27,315 nucleotides of DNA from Ruminococcaceae bacterium UBA5391 (GCA_002410755.1 DHOL01000058.1:373-27687), one strand, 5' to 3'. Shown: positions 1 to 8,262, numbered from the stretch's first letter. The notes: generated from the sequence alone by a model not told the origin. Program-made: numbers and translations.

Positions 1-890
1 ACAAGCGAAGCAGTATCAAAATCAATTACATCGTTCACCGCGGCAAAAACGCCCATGCCCATCAGCTTTTTGATGACTTCGGCAGCCGTTGCCTTCAGGC
101 GCATGGCAAACTCACCAACGGTAATCTGGTCCGGAATCTGTACGGTAATCGGTTTATTTTTGCGCTCCAGCGCAATGCGGCGCAGGCGCTCAGACTCGGT
201 CTCACGGTGATAGCCGCGCGGCCTGCCGCGGTACTGGCTGCTGCGCTGCGTAATCTTTTGTTTGTGCACAATATTGTCGGAAGGACGCACTTTTTCGGAA
301 GCAAGGCGGTCGTATTTCTCATTGTAGCGGTCCAGTTCCACATGGGAAGCATGGGTATCAACAATTCTTCCTGCTGGGCGTGTGACGGAACCACTCGCTT
401 CAATACGGACTGTCTGCTGCTGTGGATGCTTTTGCACGGGCGGCTTATTACGCTGCTGCGGGCGTTGCTTCCTGGCAGACTGCGGCTGCTGGAAAGCAGG
501 ATGGCTGAACCGGCGCTGCATTGCTGCGGGGCGGTTTCCCTGCTGCTGCGGGGCGGGCTTCCGAACGGCCGCAACAGCTGCCGGCTTTTTTTCGGTGCCT
601 ACAGCTGCCGGGGCTTTTGGCGCTGCTGGTTTCTCCGGCTCAATCGCGACGTCCGGCTTTTCAGACTCGATAACCGGCTTGCGTTTGTCGGCTTCGGCAA
701 AATAGGTGTTGAGGTCCTGTGAACTGTGTCCCTGTGTAAAGGTTTCAAACACGAGGTTCAGCTCATCTTCGGTCAAGGCTGTCATGTGTTTCTTCGTCTC
801 ACCTGTATACTTTTTTATTGTATCAATAACATCTTTGTTTGGGATGTTGAGGTCGCTTGCGACATCATGGACTCTGTATTTTATCATCAT
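1..890 (-). CDS. infB: Translation initiation factor IF-2, N-terminal part (cut by window edge)
   Basis: The minus-strand frame is open from an ATG at 890 to the left edge (296 full codons, no stop). IF-2 is the GTPase that brings initiator tRNA to the 30S subunit. The protein starts MMIKYRVHDVASDLNI, a typical IF2_N helical domain (residues about 1-55). A long Pro/Gln/Arg/Ala-rich linker of low complexity follows (about 65-200). A second IF2_N-like segment comes near the edge, with VGEFAMRLKATAAEVIKKLM followed by VIDFDTA, which matches the family closely. The G domain lies beyond the window. The start overlaps the ylxQ stop as ATGA (890-887), so translation is probably coupled. Last gene seen of the rimP-nusA operon. 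Confidence 0.95.
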   Translation of the reverse strand, partial: MMIKYRVHDVASDLNIPNKDVIDTIKKYTGETKKHMTALTEDELNLVFETFTQGHSSQDLNTYFAEADKRKPVIESEKPDVAIEPEKPAAPKAPAAVGTEKKPAAVAAVRKPAPQQQGNRPAAMQRRFSHPAFQQPQSARKQRPQQRNKPPVQKHPQQQTVRIEASGSVTRPAGRIVDTHASHVELDRYNEKYDRLASEKVRPSDNIVHKQKITQRSSQYRGRPRGYHRETESERLRRIALERKNKPITVQIPDQITVGEFAMRLKATAAEVIKKLMGMGVFAAVNDVIDFDTASL

Positions 891-1219
891 AGGTTCGTTC
901 CTCCTCGATCTGGTGCGCTCAAAAGCTTTTGGAGCGCGCGTGCAAATCCCTCATCGTTTACCGCAATCACGCCCGCCCTTTTCCCGAGGGCGGCCTCCAC
1001 TTCATCCATGCCAAACGGCAGCGGTGCGGCGCGCACGCCGGCATGTTCCGCTTCCGAGCAGACCGCACCGGCGGTCCTCTGCGAGAGGTCGGCAGAAAGC
1101 AGCACCAGTTTTGCCCGGCGTCTTCGCACCGACTGCTTTACGGCTTCCCCGCCCAGGTCCAGCTTCCCGGCCCTTCGGGCTATGCCCAACAGGTTTTTAA
1201 GCTGTCTATTTGTTTCCAA
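887..1219 (-). CDS. ylxQ: YlxQ, L7Ae/L30e-family RNA-binding protein
   Basis: 110 residues, the usual size for this family. The N-terminus LLGIARRAGKLDLGGEAV is the hallmark of YlxQ-type L7Ae/L30e proteins, followed by RAKLVLLSADLSQRT, the conserved strand-helix of the fold. Related proteins bind kink-turn RNAs; the exact role of YlxQ is not settled. The gene sits between rnpM and infB as in most Firmicutes. Its start overlaps the rnpM 3' end by 14 nt and its stop overlaps the infB start (ATGA), so all are probably on one transcript. The residues after about 95 are less conserved. Confidence 0.9.
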   Translation of the reverse strand: METNRQLKNLLGIARRAGKLDLGGEAVKQSVRRRRAKLVLLSADLSQRTAGAVCSEAEHAGVRAAPLPFGMDEVEAALGKRAGVIAVNDEGFARALQKLLSAPDRGGTNL

Positions 1220-1478
1220 GCAGTTCCTCCTCCAGGCGGTCGTACACTTCTTCCGGGATTTTGCACGAGAAGGCCCTTTCCAGCCTACGCGCTTTGCGCG
1301 CGGCTTTTAAACATCCGGCATTTTTACACATATAGGCGCCGCGGCCCGGTTTCCGGCCAGTGAAATCAAGTGAGATTTCCCCTTCAGGCGATTTCACCAC
1401 ACGGACAAGCTCCTGTTTCGGCTTCATTTCCCCGCAGCCTACGCACATGCGCAGCGGTGTTTTCTTTTTCCGAATCAT
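1206..1478 (-). CDS. rnpM: YlxR/RnpM family RNA-binding protein
   Basis: 90 residues. The N-terminal motif RMCVGCGEMKPKQELVRVV and the central GRKPGRGAYMCKNAGCL define the YlxR (DUF448) family, a small basic protein with two cysteine pairs. In Bacillus subtilis YlxR was reported to bind RNase P RNA and renamed RnpM; that this copy does the same is inference from family. It follows nusA after 33 nt and overlaps ylxQ by 14 nt, the standard order of this operon. The start at 1478 gives a lysine-rich N-terminus as usual. Confidence 0.93.
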   Translation of the reverse strand: MIRKKKTPLRMCVGCGEMKPKQELVRVVKSPEGEISLDFTGRKPGRGAYMCKNAGCLKAARKARRLERAFSCKIPEEVYDRLEEELLGNK

Positions 1479-1511
1479 ACCGCGGTCCCTCTTTTCCTTT
1501 CCGCTCCAGCG

Positions 1512-2627
1512 TCAGGCCGGGGTTTCCTCGTTTTCGTTTTCCCTGTCCCCGGTGGCAAACTCACTCTGCGGCTTAATGTCAATCTTCCAGCCGGTCAGGC
1601 GTGCGGCAAGGCGAGCATTCTGGCCCTTGTTCCCAATGGCAAGCGAAAGCTGGTCATCCGGGACACAGGCTTTGCAGGCGTGGGAACCGTCCTCTGCCGG
1701 CACAACTTCCAGCACATTGGCAGGGGAGAGGGCAGAAGCAATGAATTTGCAGGGATCGTCGTTGTACTCCACAATGTCAATTTTCTCCCCGCCCAGCTCT
1801 TCAACAATGCTGTTTACCCGCATCCCCTTTGCACCGATGCACGAACCGACGGCATCGACATCCGGGTTATGGCTTACAACGGCAATTTTTGTGCGGGAAC
1901 CGGCTTCCCGTGCGATGGCCTTGATTTCGACCGTCCCGTCATAGATTTCGGGGACTTCGGCCTCAAACAGGCGGCGCACCAGGTCCGGATGGATACGGCT
2001 GATGATGGCGCGCGGGCCGCGCTCCGTATCGCGCACATCCGCGACATAGACCTTGATATGGTCACCGACTCTCAGTGTTTCCCCAGGCACCTGCTCCGAT
2101 TTCATCAGGACGGCTTCGGCTTTGCCAATCGTTACCGTTGCGGAACCTGTGCGCGGGTCAATCTGGTCTACGACGGCAGTGACAAGCTCCTGGTGCTTGC
2201 TTTCAAATTCCTGGAGCATCTGGCTGCGCTCGCCGTCACGGATACCCTGGCGGATGATATTGCGTGCCGTCATGGCGGAAATGCGGCCGAATTCCTTTGT
2301 GTCAAGCGGAACGGCAACGGTTTCTCCCACACCAACAGCCGGATTGATTGCCCGCGCCTTTTCCAGCGGGATTTCCTTGCCCTGGTTTTCCACATCTTCT
2401 ACGACTGTCTTGTTGAGGTACACTTGGAAAACGCCGCGCGCCGGATCGGCCTCTACGGTACAGTCTTCATTGCCATAGCTGTTCTTGCAGGCAGTAACAA
2501 TGGCCTTTTTAATGCGGTCCAGCATAAAGTCGACTGGAATGCCGCGTTCTTTTTCCAGGAGATCCAGAGACTTGAAAATTTCCGCACTGCTGTTTTCGGG
2601 CTGCTCTTTTTTCTTGCTCTTCTTCAT
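1512..2627 (-). CDS. nusA: Transcription termination/antitermination factor NusA
   Basis: 371 residues, the short Gram-positive form without the C-terminal acidic repeats of Proteobacteria. Domains in order: N-terminal RNA-polymerase-binding domain (about 1-130), S1 domain (about 135-200, with VGDHIKVYVADVRDTERGP), KH1 (GAKG loop in SCIGAKGMRVNSIVEELGG) and KH2 (GNKG loop in LAIGNKGQNARLAARLTGW). NusA binds RNA polymerase and nascent RNA and stimulates pausing and intrinsic termination. The start ATG overlaps the rimP stop as ATGA. In B. subtilis NusA represses its own operon through a terminator in the rimP leader; a matching hairpin is present here at 3190-3213. Confidence 0.97.
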   Translation of the reverse strand: MKKSKKKEQPENSSAEIFKSLDLLEKERGIPVDFMLDRIKKAIVTACKNSYGNEDCTVEADPARGVFQVYLNKTVVEDVENQGKEIPLEKARAINPAVGVGETVAVPLDTKEFGRISAMTARNIIRQGIRDGERSQMLQEFESKHQELVTAVVDQIDPRTGSATVTIGKAEAVLMKSEQVPGETLRVGDHIKVYVADVRDTERGPRAIISRIHPDLVRRLFEAEVPEIYDGTVEIKAIAREAGSRTKIAVVSHNPDVDAVGSCIGAKGMRVNSIVEELGGEKIDIVEYNDDPCKFIASALSPANVLEVVPAEDGSHACKACVPDDQLSLAIGNKGQNARLAARLTGWKIDIKPQSEFATGDRENENEETPA

Positions 2628-3124
2628 GATTCCTCAATTCCCTCCACAAAATCATCTTCCCGAAGCCGGACGGAAGAAACGTCCCTGCGGGAAACTATAA
2701 TGTTTTCCCCTTCTTCCGGAGCGAGGACGAATTCCCCGCCTGCCGAGGAAATGAGCCGGCCCGTAAGAATACGGCTGCCTCCGGGCAGCGGACGGAACAG
2801 CCGCACTGTCACCCGGGAACCGAGATATTTTTCAAAGTGTTCAGGTCTTGTCAGCTCCCGGTTAATGCCGGGTGACGAGACTTCAAGACAGTAAGGCCCC
2901 GGCACGGGGTCCTGCTCATCAAGCGGGCCGTCCAGCGTTCTGCTGAGCTTTTCGCAGTCGTCGATGCTGACGCCGCCGGGTTTGTCGATTAAAATCCGTA
3001 AGTACCAGGCACCGCCCTCGCGCACATAGCGCACATCCCAGAGGGTAAGCCCGAGTTTTTCCGCATAAGGCTGTGCCAGCCTGCGGACAGCCTCAGCAAT
3101 GCCGCCTTTTTTTCCGTCGGACAA
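2624..3124 (-). CDS. rimP: Ribosome maturation factor RimP
   Basis: RimP helps late 30S assembly. I take the TTG at 3124 as the start: it gives 166 residues beginning MSDGKKGGIAEAVRRL and has a GAGGTG ribosome binding site 6 nt upstream (3131-3136). The frame stays open to 3208, but those extra hydrophobic residues do not look like RimP and the DNA there is the operon leader. Family features: LGLTLWDVRYVREGGAWYLR, then VSIDDCEKLSRTLDGPLD and the PYCLEVSSPGINRELTRPEH signature, then a C-terminal SH3-like domain. First gene of the operon, overlapping nusA by 4 nt. Confidence 0.94.
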   Translation of the reverse strand: MSDGKKGGIAEAVRRLAQPYAEKLGLTLWDVRYVREGGAWYLRILIDKPGGVSIDDCEKLSRTLDGPLDEQDPVPGPYCLEVSSPGINRELTRPEHFEKYLGSRVTVRLFRPLPGGSRILTGRLISSAGGEFVLAPEEGENIIVSRRDVSSVRLREDDFVEGIEES

Positions 3125-3189
3125 TTCCTTCACCTCGTAAACCGTAAGAATTATGAATCCATAAGAGGGAAAAACATGTAATACAAACA

Positions 3190-3213
3190 AAAGAGCGGGT
3201 TGCCCCACTCTTT
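3190..3213 (-). promoter_or_regulatory. Attenuator-like hairpin in the rimP-nusA leader
   Basis: On the minus strand AAAGAGTGGG, loop GCAA, CCCGCTCTTT, then TGTTTGTAT. The arms pair over 10 bp with one G-U. A T-rich tail follows, so it reads as an intrinsic terminator inside the leader, about 65 nt before the rimP start. Firmicute rimP leaders carry a very similar hairpin (the Rfam rimP leader motif), and in B. subtilis NusA-dependent termination in this leader autoregulates the operon. Whether this copy terminates is inference. Confidence 0.65.
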
Positions 3214-3240
3214 CATCCTCACTTTACTTAACTCTAGAAG

Positions 3241-3269
3241 AGTTTATCACATTTCCGCGGAAAAAGCAA
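3241..3269 (-). promoter_or_regulatory. Probable sigma-A promoter of the rimP-nusA-infB operon
   Basis: Minus strand: TTGCTT (3269-3264), 17-nt spacer, TAAACT (3246-3241). It lies between the spoVT stop and the leader hairpin. The -35 is weak (3 of 6) and the -10 fair (4 of 6). Confidence 0.45.
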
Positions 3270-3281
3270 GCACTTCCGCAC

Positions 3282-3821
3282 TTATTCCTCCAATTGTTTT
3301 CCAAGGAACGCCGCAGCCACCTGCACCAACTTTGTACTGGATTCAAGAGGAACGGATTCGCTGTCCTCCGGTTTCATCACGATGACGGACCCTGTCACAT
3401 CGCTCGAAGCGAGGATGGGGCAGATAATCTCCGCCGGCCGGTCAATCCCTTCAACAGGGGAAATGCGCTCACATGCCGTGCCGGAGCAGGTGCGGCGTCC
3501 CTGCACGCATTCCTCCAGCTCCTGTGTGACACGGCGCTCCAGGTATTCTTTGCGCGAAACGCCTGATGCCGCAACTACATGATCCCGGTCGCAGATGATC
3601 GTCGGCAGTCCAGCCGTGCGGCTAAGCACTTCAGCATACTGCGCGGCGAATGTGGAAAGTTCCCCGACGGGCGAATACTTTTTAAAAATCACACCGCCTT
3701 GCGAGTCAGTGAATATTTCCAGCGCGTCGCCCTCGCGGATGCGAAGCGTCCTGCGGATTTCCTTTGGGATCACGATGCGTCCCAGGTCGTCGATTCTTCT
3801 GACGATGCCTGTTGCTTTCAT
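3282..3821 (-). CDS. spoVT: Stage V sporulation protein T (AbrB-family regulator)
   Basis: 179 residues, matching the family length. The N-terminal swapped-hairpin AbrB domain (residues 1-50) is MKATGIVRRIDDLGRIVIPK then EIRRTLRIREGDALEIF. The rest (about 55-178) is the GAF-like domain of SpoVT. In Bacillus and Clostridium SpoVT is a forespore-specific DNA-binding regulator made under sigma-G. Its presence is the best evidence in the window that the bacterial host forms endospores. An AGAGGGAG ribosome binding site precedes the ATG. The gene is transcribed on its own, opposite to the gene at 3987. Confidence 0.95.
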   Translation of the reverse strand: MKATGIVRRIDDLGRIVIPKEIRRTLRIREGDALEIFTDSQGGVIFKKYSPVGELSTFAAQYAEVLSRTAGLPTIICDRDHVVAASGVSRKEYLERRVTQELEECVQGRRTCSGTACERISPVEGIDRPAEIICPILASSDVTGSVIVMKPEDSESVPLESSTKLVQVAAAFLGKQLEE

Positions 3822-3899
3822 CTAAAATCAATCTCCCTCTGAATCGATATCCGTTTGCTAAAATATTGTTTGCATGAACGGTAGATTTATACAGGCAGA

Positions 3900-3928
3900 T
3901 TGTCAAGCCGGGCAAAATACCATATAAT
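3900..3928 (+). promoter_or_regulatory. Sigma-A promoter of the small membrane protein gene
   Basis: TTGTCA (3900-3905), 17-nt spacer, TATAAT (3923-3928), 59 nt before the ATG at 3987. The opposite strand carries TTGACA at 3906-3901 but no good -10 toward spoVT at the right distance. Confidence 0.65.
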
Positions 3929-3986
3929 TGATAAGGTAATTTACCATGTAAATTAAAATGCGGGACGAGAAAGGGCGGAAAAGGAA

Positions 3987-4319
3987 ATGCGTGATTCCCT
4001 TACAAAGGCTGCGGCTTATTTTTGGCGGTTCGGCTACTGGTGCCTGCTGTGCGCCGCCCTGCTCCTTGTCGGCAGAATGGATCTCGGCAAATCGGGCCTT
4101 ATCCTCACAATATCGGCCTTCTTAATCCTTTTTGGCCTGCACAACCTGGTCGGCCTCATCTTCCGATTGCCTTCCACATACTGCGAGATGCAGAATACCT
4201 ACCGCCAACCGATGACGCCGATGCGCCATCCGGTATTTTCGAGGGAAATGAAGCGCGACTGCATCTTCTGCGGGATATTTTTCCTTGCAGCCGGCATCTG
4301 CCTCACGTTCTTTCTCTAA
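3987..4319 (+). CDS. Small membrane protein of unknown function
   Basis: 110 residues; I do not recognise the family. Three hydrophobic stretches are visible: about residues 12-28 (around YWCLLCAALLLVG), 35-58 (around LILTISAFLILFGLHNLVGL) and 88-110 (CIFCGIFFLAAGICLTFFL). The polar loop between the second and third (SREMKRD) is basic. The protein most likely sits in the cytoplasmic membrane with a very short C-terminal tail. GGAAAAGGAA lies just before the ATG and a good promoter sits 59 nt upstream, so the gene is real. The next gene on the strand starts 134 nt later and may be co-transcribed. Confidence 0.72.
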   Translation: MRDSLTKAAAYFWRFGYWCLLCAALLLVGRMDLGKSGLILTISAFLILFGLHNLVGLIFRLPSTYCEMQNTYRQPMTPMRHPVFSREMKRDCIFCGIFFLAAGICLTFFL

Positions 4320-4453
4320 GGACAGCCTCCGGCCTTCCTCTTCTGGCACGGGAAAATCCCCGGGAAAAGGCGGCACGCAGCAATGAAAATAATTGGAAGC
4401 CAGAAAAGCGGGATTGGTGTGTATAAATTTTTCTCTGATGGAGGGATTTGATT

Positions 4454-6103
4454 TTGTCAACAAAGTTACGGCTTCTCAGCTCACTTGAAAAAGTATTTCC
4501 GGAGGAAACCTGCCCGAAGGACGATCTGCACCGAGGCTCCATGCTCCGGAATGAAATCTATTCCTTTCAGGTCGCCTGCACGACGGATAAGCTCCTCAAC
4601 TATACGGCAAACGTAACAGTTGAATCGCCGCTCAGGGACTGCCTCACTGTCTACACGGTGGGCTGTGTCCCTTCCATGATGCCACTATATCCGCATTGGC
4701 ACGACGAAGACTATTTAAAAACAAAGCCCGGCCTGTTTCCGGATGTGCTTTCCGGCTTCAGCGGGAAATTCCTTGTGACGGCAGGCTATTGGCGCAGCCT
4801 GTGGATTGCTGTAGAACCGCGCGGACAGGCAAAAGCCGGCGTGTATCCAATCCGCATTACATTCGAGGACCCGGAAGGCGGGAGGGACTCCGTGCAGTTC
4901 GAGCTGGAAATCATCGGACAGGATTTGCCGGAGCAGAAGCTGATTGTAACCGAGTGGGTTCACACCGACTGCCTCGCTAATTATTATAAAATTCCGGTTT
5001 TCAGTGAAGCGTACTGGAAGATTGTAGAAAATTACCTTTCTGCGGCGGCAAAATACGGCATGAACATGGTACTGACACCTGTTTTCACCCCTCCGCTTGA
5101 CACAAAGGTTGGCGGGGAACGCACTACCGTACAGCTTGTCGATGTCAGCGTGAAAGACGGCACCTACTCGTTCGGCTTCAGCCGCCTTGCCCGCTGGATG
5201 GATACCGCCGAACGCTGCGGCATCAGCCGGTTTGAGATCTCGCATCTTTTCACGCAGTGGGGTGCAAAGGCCGCTCCGAAAATCATGGCAACCGCAGACG
5301 GCGAATACCGACGCATCTTTGGCTGGGAGACCGATGCATCTTCCGAAGAATATACTTCGTTCCTGCGGCAGTTCCTGCGGAGCCTGCGGGCATTCCTTCA
5401 GGCGCGCGGCATGCTCGGGAAATGCTGGTTCCACGTCTCGGATGAGCCAAGTGAAGAACACCTTGAAAATTACCGCCGCGGCAGGGAAATTATTTCCTCC
5501 GAAATGCCGGGCTGTCCAATCATTGACGCACTCTCGAGTTACAAATTTTATGAGACCGGCAGCGTGAAAAAGCCCGTTGTCTCAAGTGACCATATTGAGC
5601 CGTTCCTTGAGCATGGGGTGAAAAACCTGTGGGCCTACTACTGCTGCAACCAGAGTGTCGGCGTAAGCAACCGCTTTCTCGCAATGCCTTCCTACCGCAA
5701 CCGTGTGCTTGGCCTCCAGCTTTACAAATTCAGGATTGAGGGGTTCCTTCAGTGGGGATTTAATTTTTGGAATAACGCCTTCTCTGAGCGCCTGATTGAC
5801 CCCTACCGTGTCACGGACGGCTTGTGCTCCTGGCCTTCCGGCGATCCATTTATCGTCTATCCAGGCGAGGACGGGCATGCTGTCCCATCGCTGCGGCTCC
5901 TCGTTTTTAACGAAGGTCTCCAGGACCTGCGGGCTTTGCAGCTTCTGGAGTCTCTCACATCATATGAAGAGACTCTCCGCCTTCTGGAAGACGGTTTTGC
6001 AGAACCGCTTCGGTTCGACCGGTACCCGAAATCTGCATTTGCCCTGCTTTCCGTCCGCCGGCGCGTGAACAGCCGCCTGAAAGAGCTTTGCTGCGGAAAA
6101 TAA
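4454..6103 (+). CDS. GH123/DUF4091-type glycoside hydrolase-like protein
   Basis: 549 residues from the TTG at 4454, chosen because GGAGGG (4440-4445) is 8 nt upstream; a TTG at 4448 adds two residues but leaves only 2 nt of spacing. An N-terminal beta-rich domain (to about 160) precedes a (beta/alpha)8-like region and the C-terminal block FLQWGFNFWNNAFSERLIDP typical of PF13320 (GH123 catalytic domain, formerly DUF4091). Known GH123 enzymes are beta-N-acetylgalactosaminidases that use an adjacent Asp-Glu pair; here FHVSDEPSEEH (about residues 330-335) supplies such a pair. No signal peptide is seen, so it probably acts in the cytoplasm on imported oligosaccharide. The substrate is inference. 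Confidence 0.82.
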   Translation: MSTKLRLLSSLEKVFPEETCPKDDLHRGSMLRNEIYSFQVACTTDKLLNYTANVTVESPLRDCLTVYTVGCVPSMMPLYPHWHDEDYLKTKPGLFPDVLSGFSGKFLVTAGYWRSLWIAVEPRGQAKAGVYPIRITFEDPEGGRDSVQFELEIIGQDLPEQKLIVTEWVHTDCLANYYKIPVFSEAYWKIVENYLSAAAKYGMNMVLTPVFTPPLDTKVGGERTTVQLVDVSVKDGTYSFGFSRLARWMDTAERCGISRFEISHLFTQWGAKAAPKIMATADGEYRRIFGWETDASSEEYTSFLRQFLRSLRAFLQARGMLGKCWFHVSDEPSEEHLENYRRGREIISSEMPGCPIIDALSSYKFYETGSVKKPVVSSDHIEPFLEHGVKNLWAYYCCNQSVGVSNRFLAMPSYRNRVLGLQLYKFRIEGFLQWGFNFWNNAFSERLIDPYRVTDGLCSWPSGDPFIVYPGEDGHAVPSLRLLVFNEGLQDLRALQLLESLTSYEETLRLLEDGFAEPLRFDRYPKSAFALLSVRRRVNSRLKELCCGK

Positions 6104-6135
6104 AAAATTTCTCCGTTTACTATCTTAGAAAGAGC

Positions 6136-6164
6136 TTGACATGCTTCTTCTGCAATATTATTGT
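6136..6164 (+). promoter_or_regulatory. Probable sigma-A promoter of the ligand-binding/GGDEF gene
   Basis: TTGACA (6136-6141), 17-nt spacer, TATTGT (6159-6164; 4 of 6). It lies 90 nt before the start codon, leaving room for a structured 5' leader. Confidence 0.55.
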
Positions 6165-6211
6165 ATAGGTGAAAAAACAATAAATTAAAAATTATTACAT
6201 TTTCCACGTGG

Positions 6212-6234
6212 GGACGGCCTGCTACAGGCCGTCC
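6212..6234 (+). promoter_or_regulatory. Perfect hairpin in the 5' leader of the GGDEF gene
   Basis: GGACGGCCTG, loop CTA, CAGGCCGTCC: a perfect 10-bp stem lying between the promoter and the ribosome binding site (GGGAGGGGGA at 6241-6250). No T-run follows, so it is not a terminator. It may stabilise the mRNA or be a protein or RNA target. Confidence 0.6.
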
Positions 6235-6253
6235 AGAACCGGGAGGGGGATTT

Positions 6254-8245
6254 ATGGAACAGACTGTCCACCGGTATAACATTGGCCTTGTCCTCGGCGA
6301 TATTGAGAGCATATTTTCCAGCCATGTTGTGAAAGGAGCCATACGTGCCGCAGAACAGACAGACGACAATCTGTTTCTTTTCCCTGCCAAGTATTTGGAC
6401 AGCGGCAAATTTGGAAGTGGGAAATATGAGTATGAGAACAATATTCTTTGCTCGTATGCAAAATCAAAATCGCTTGACATGGTCCTTGTATGCCTCAACG
6501 ATATTGCACGGAACTGCTCAAAGGAAAGACGCCGCAGGTTTTTGAAAGGTTTTGGCGAAATGCCAGTCATGCTGATTGCTTCGGAAGAGGAAGGCTACCC
6601 TTCCATTTCATTCAACAGCGCTTCGGGCCTGCGTGAAGGCCTGCTTTACCTTATCAACACAAAGGGATGCCGGCAGATTGGTGCGGTGTTTTCTAGCCCG
6701 GACACACAGGGATTGCTGAATATTTACCGCAGTGTTCTCAAGGAAAATGGCATTACACCAGACAGCAGGCTTCTTGCTGAAATTGGAAGCGAAGAAAACG
6801 GGAAATCCCTGCGGGCTATCAGCGCGCTGCTGGACGCAAATCCCAGCCTTGATGCGATTATCTGCGGGAGCGGTCCAGCGGCAAAAAAAGTATATAGCGT
6901 TCTAAGACACCGGCACTGTGTCATCGGGCAGGATATCTGTGTGCTCGGCTACGACGATATTAACGATGCTTCCCAAATGCTGCCACCGCTTGCCGCCGTG
7001 TGTGCGGACGCCACCCAGCTCGGTTATGAATCGGTCTTTGCCTGCCGGGAACAGCTCCACAGGTCCTCCGAACAGGGGAAAACTACACAAGATGCTTCCA
7101 ATAAGATTAATATATCTATCAATACCAAGTTTATCCTCAGGGAATCGGCCAGCGGGATTTATGCGGATGCCGGCGATGAATTCAGGAAACAGGCCCTTTA
7201 TGACCAGTCCCGCCTGAAAGAAGTCCTTTCCATGAACCATCAGCTTAACATTGTGAGTAAAGACATGCTGATGTTTGATGGGCGCGGAGGCTTAGACTAT
7301 ACCCGATTCCTGCGGGCTTTTTCAATCGACGGGATGACATGCTGCTATCTGTACCTTTTTGGGGAAGCAGGAATTTATGGGCCTGGCTGCGAATGGAACC
7401 TGCCAAGGTGCCTGTACCTGCGCAGCTACCGCATTGGAAGCGAAACGAGGTCGCCCCCGGCAAATGAGCAACTTATCGCCGTAGACAGAATGTTCCGGAA
7501 CCGCTTTTTGCCGCAGGAACGGAAAACCTTCGTTATTATCGACATTTTTTCCTGCATGTCCCAGTACGGCGTCCTGATGTGTGATATTCCACAGCGGTAT
7601 TTTAATTATATTGAGCGCATCTGCTGCCAGATTGGCATTGCAATGAAGCTTACAAGCCTTTTTGCGGCACAGGAGCGCCTGCTCAGCGAAAAAGAGAAGA
7701 TGCTCCACAGCCTGGAACAAAAAAACCTGATTCTCGGAAAGATTTCCAATAAGGACGACTTGACAGGTATCCTGAACCGGCGCGGCTTCATTACAAAAAT
7801 GGATCGTATCCTCTGTGACCGCAAATTTAGTGGGCAGAAAGCCGTGCTTCTTTATGCTGACCTTAACTACCTGAAACAGATTAATGACACCTTTAACCAT
7901 ACGGAGGGAAACTTTGCGCTGATCTGCTGTGCCCATGCACTGGAAGAGGCCGTCGGGACAAGCGGCGTTGCCGGAAGAATCGGTGGGGATGAATTTGCCG
8001 CATGCACCCTGATTTTTCATTCCGGCGGAGGGGATGACCTCAGCGCGCGGATTCACAGGAGCCTGAAAGAGTTGAATTCCCATTCCGGCAAACCTTACGA
8101 AATCTCACTTTCCATAGGCATGATCGAATTTGAAATTACCAAGGGCATTCAGCTCCGCGCCCTCCTTGAGAAATCCGATAATTTAATGTATCAGGCCAAA
8201 AAAAAGAAAAGTCCCTTCCTGGTCCGCGACACCCCCACAGAGTAA
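6254..8245 (+). CDS. LacI-type ligand-binding domain fused to GGDEF diguanylate cyclase
   Basis: 663 residues. The N-terminal part (about 8-275) looks like a type 1 periplasmic-binding fold as in LacI regulators: IGLVLGDIESIFSSHVVKGA at the start, later DAIICGSGPAAKKVYSVLRH and DICVLGYDDINDASQMLPPL. It has no helix-turn-helix, signal peptide or membrane segment, so it should be cytosolic. A middle region (about 335-480) may be GAF-like, then a short coiled coil (about 478-498). The GGDEF domain starts at DDLTGILNRRG (D502) and has an intact GGDEF at 577-581. I see no RxxD inhibitory site just upstream. It probably makes cyclic di-GMP in response to a small ligand, perhaps a sugar linked to the GH123-type gene upstream. 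Confidence 0.85.
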   Translation: MEQTVHRYNIGLVLGDIESIFSSHVVKGAIRAAEQTDDNLFLFPAKYLDSGKFGSGKYEYENNILCSYAKSKSLDMVLVCLNDIARNCSKERRRRFLKGFGEMPVMLIASEEEGYPSISFNSASGLREGLLYLINTKGCRQIGAVFSSPDTQGLLNIYRSVLKENGITPDSRLLAEIGSEENGKSLRAISALLDANPSLDAIICGSGPAAKKVYSVLRHRHCVIGQDICVLGYDDINDASQMLPPLAAVCADATQLGYESVFACREQLHRSSEQGKTTQDASNKINISINTKFILRESASGIYADAGDEFRKQALYDQSRLKEVLSMNHQLNIVSKDMLMFDGRGGLDYTRFLRAFSIDGMTCCYLYLFGEAGIYGPGCEWNLPRCLYLRSYRIGSETRSPPANEQLIAVDRMFRNRFLPQERKTFVIIDIFSCMSQYGVLMCDIPQRYFNYIERICCQIGIAMKLTSLFAAQERLLSEKEKMLHSLEQKNLILGKISNKDDLTGILNRRGFITKMDRILCDRKFSGQKAVLLYADLNYLKQINDTFNHTEGNFALICCAHALEEAVGTSGVAGRIGGDEFAACTLIFHSGGGDDLSARIHRSLKELNSHSGKPYEISLSIGMIEFEITKGIQLRALLEKSDNLMYQAKKKKSPFLVRDTPTE

Positions 8246-8262
8246 AGCTGAGACGGCAGGGC

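Noticed and set aside
207..722. Plus-strand frames over infB, rich in Leu/Arg/Cys
   Set aside because: They mirror the low-complexity Pro/Gln/Arg linker of IF-2 on the other strand.
1680..2894. A 404-codon plus-strand frame opposite nusA
   Set aside because: It is antisense to the clear nusA and rimP genes and has no protein-like motifs.
3840..3906. A sigma-G promoter for spoVT
   Set aside because: Expected from Bacillus, but I find no pair close enough to the sigma-G consensus at the right spacing; TTGACA at 3906 lacks a good -10.
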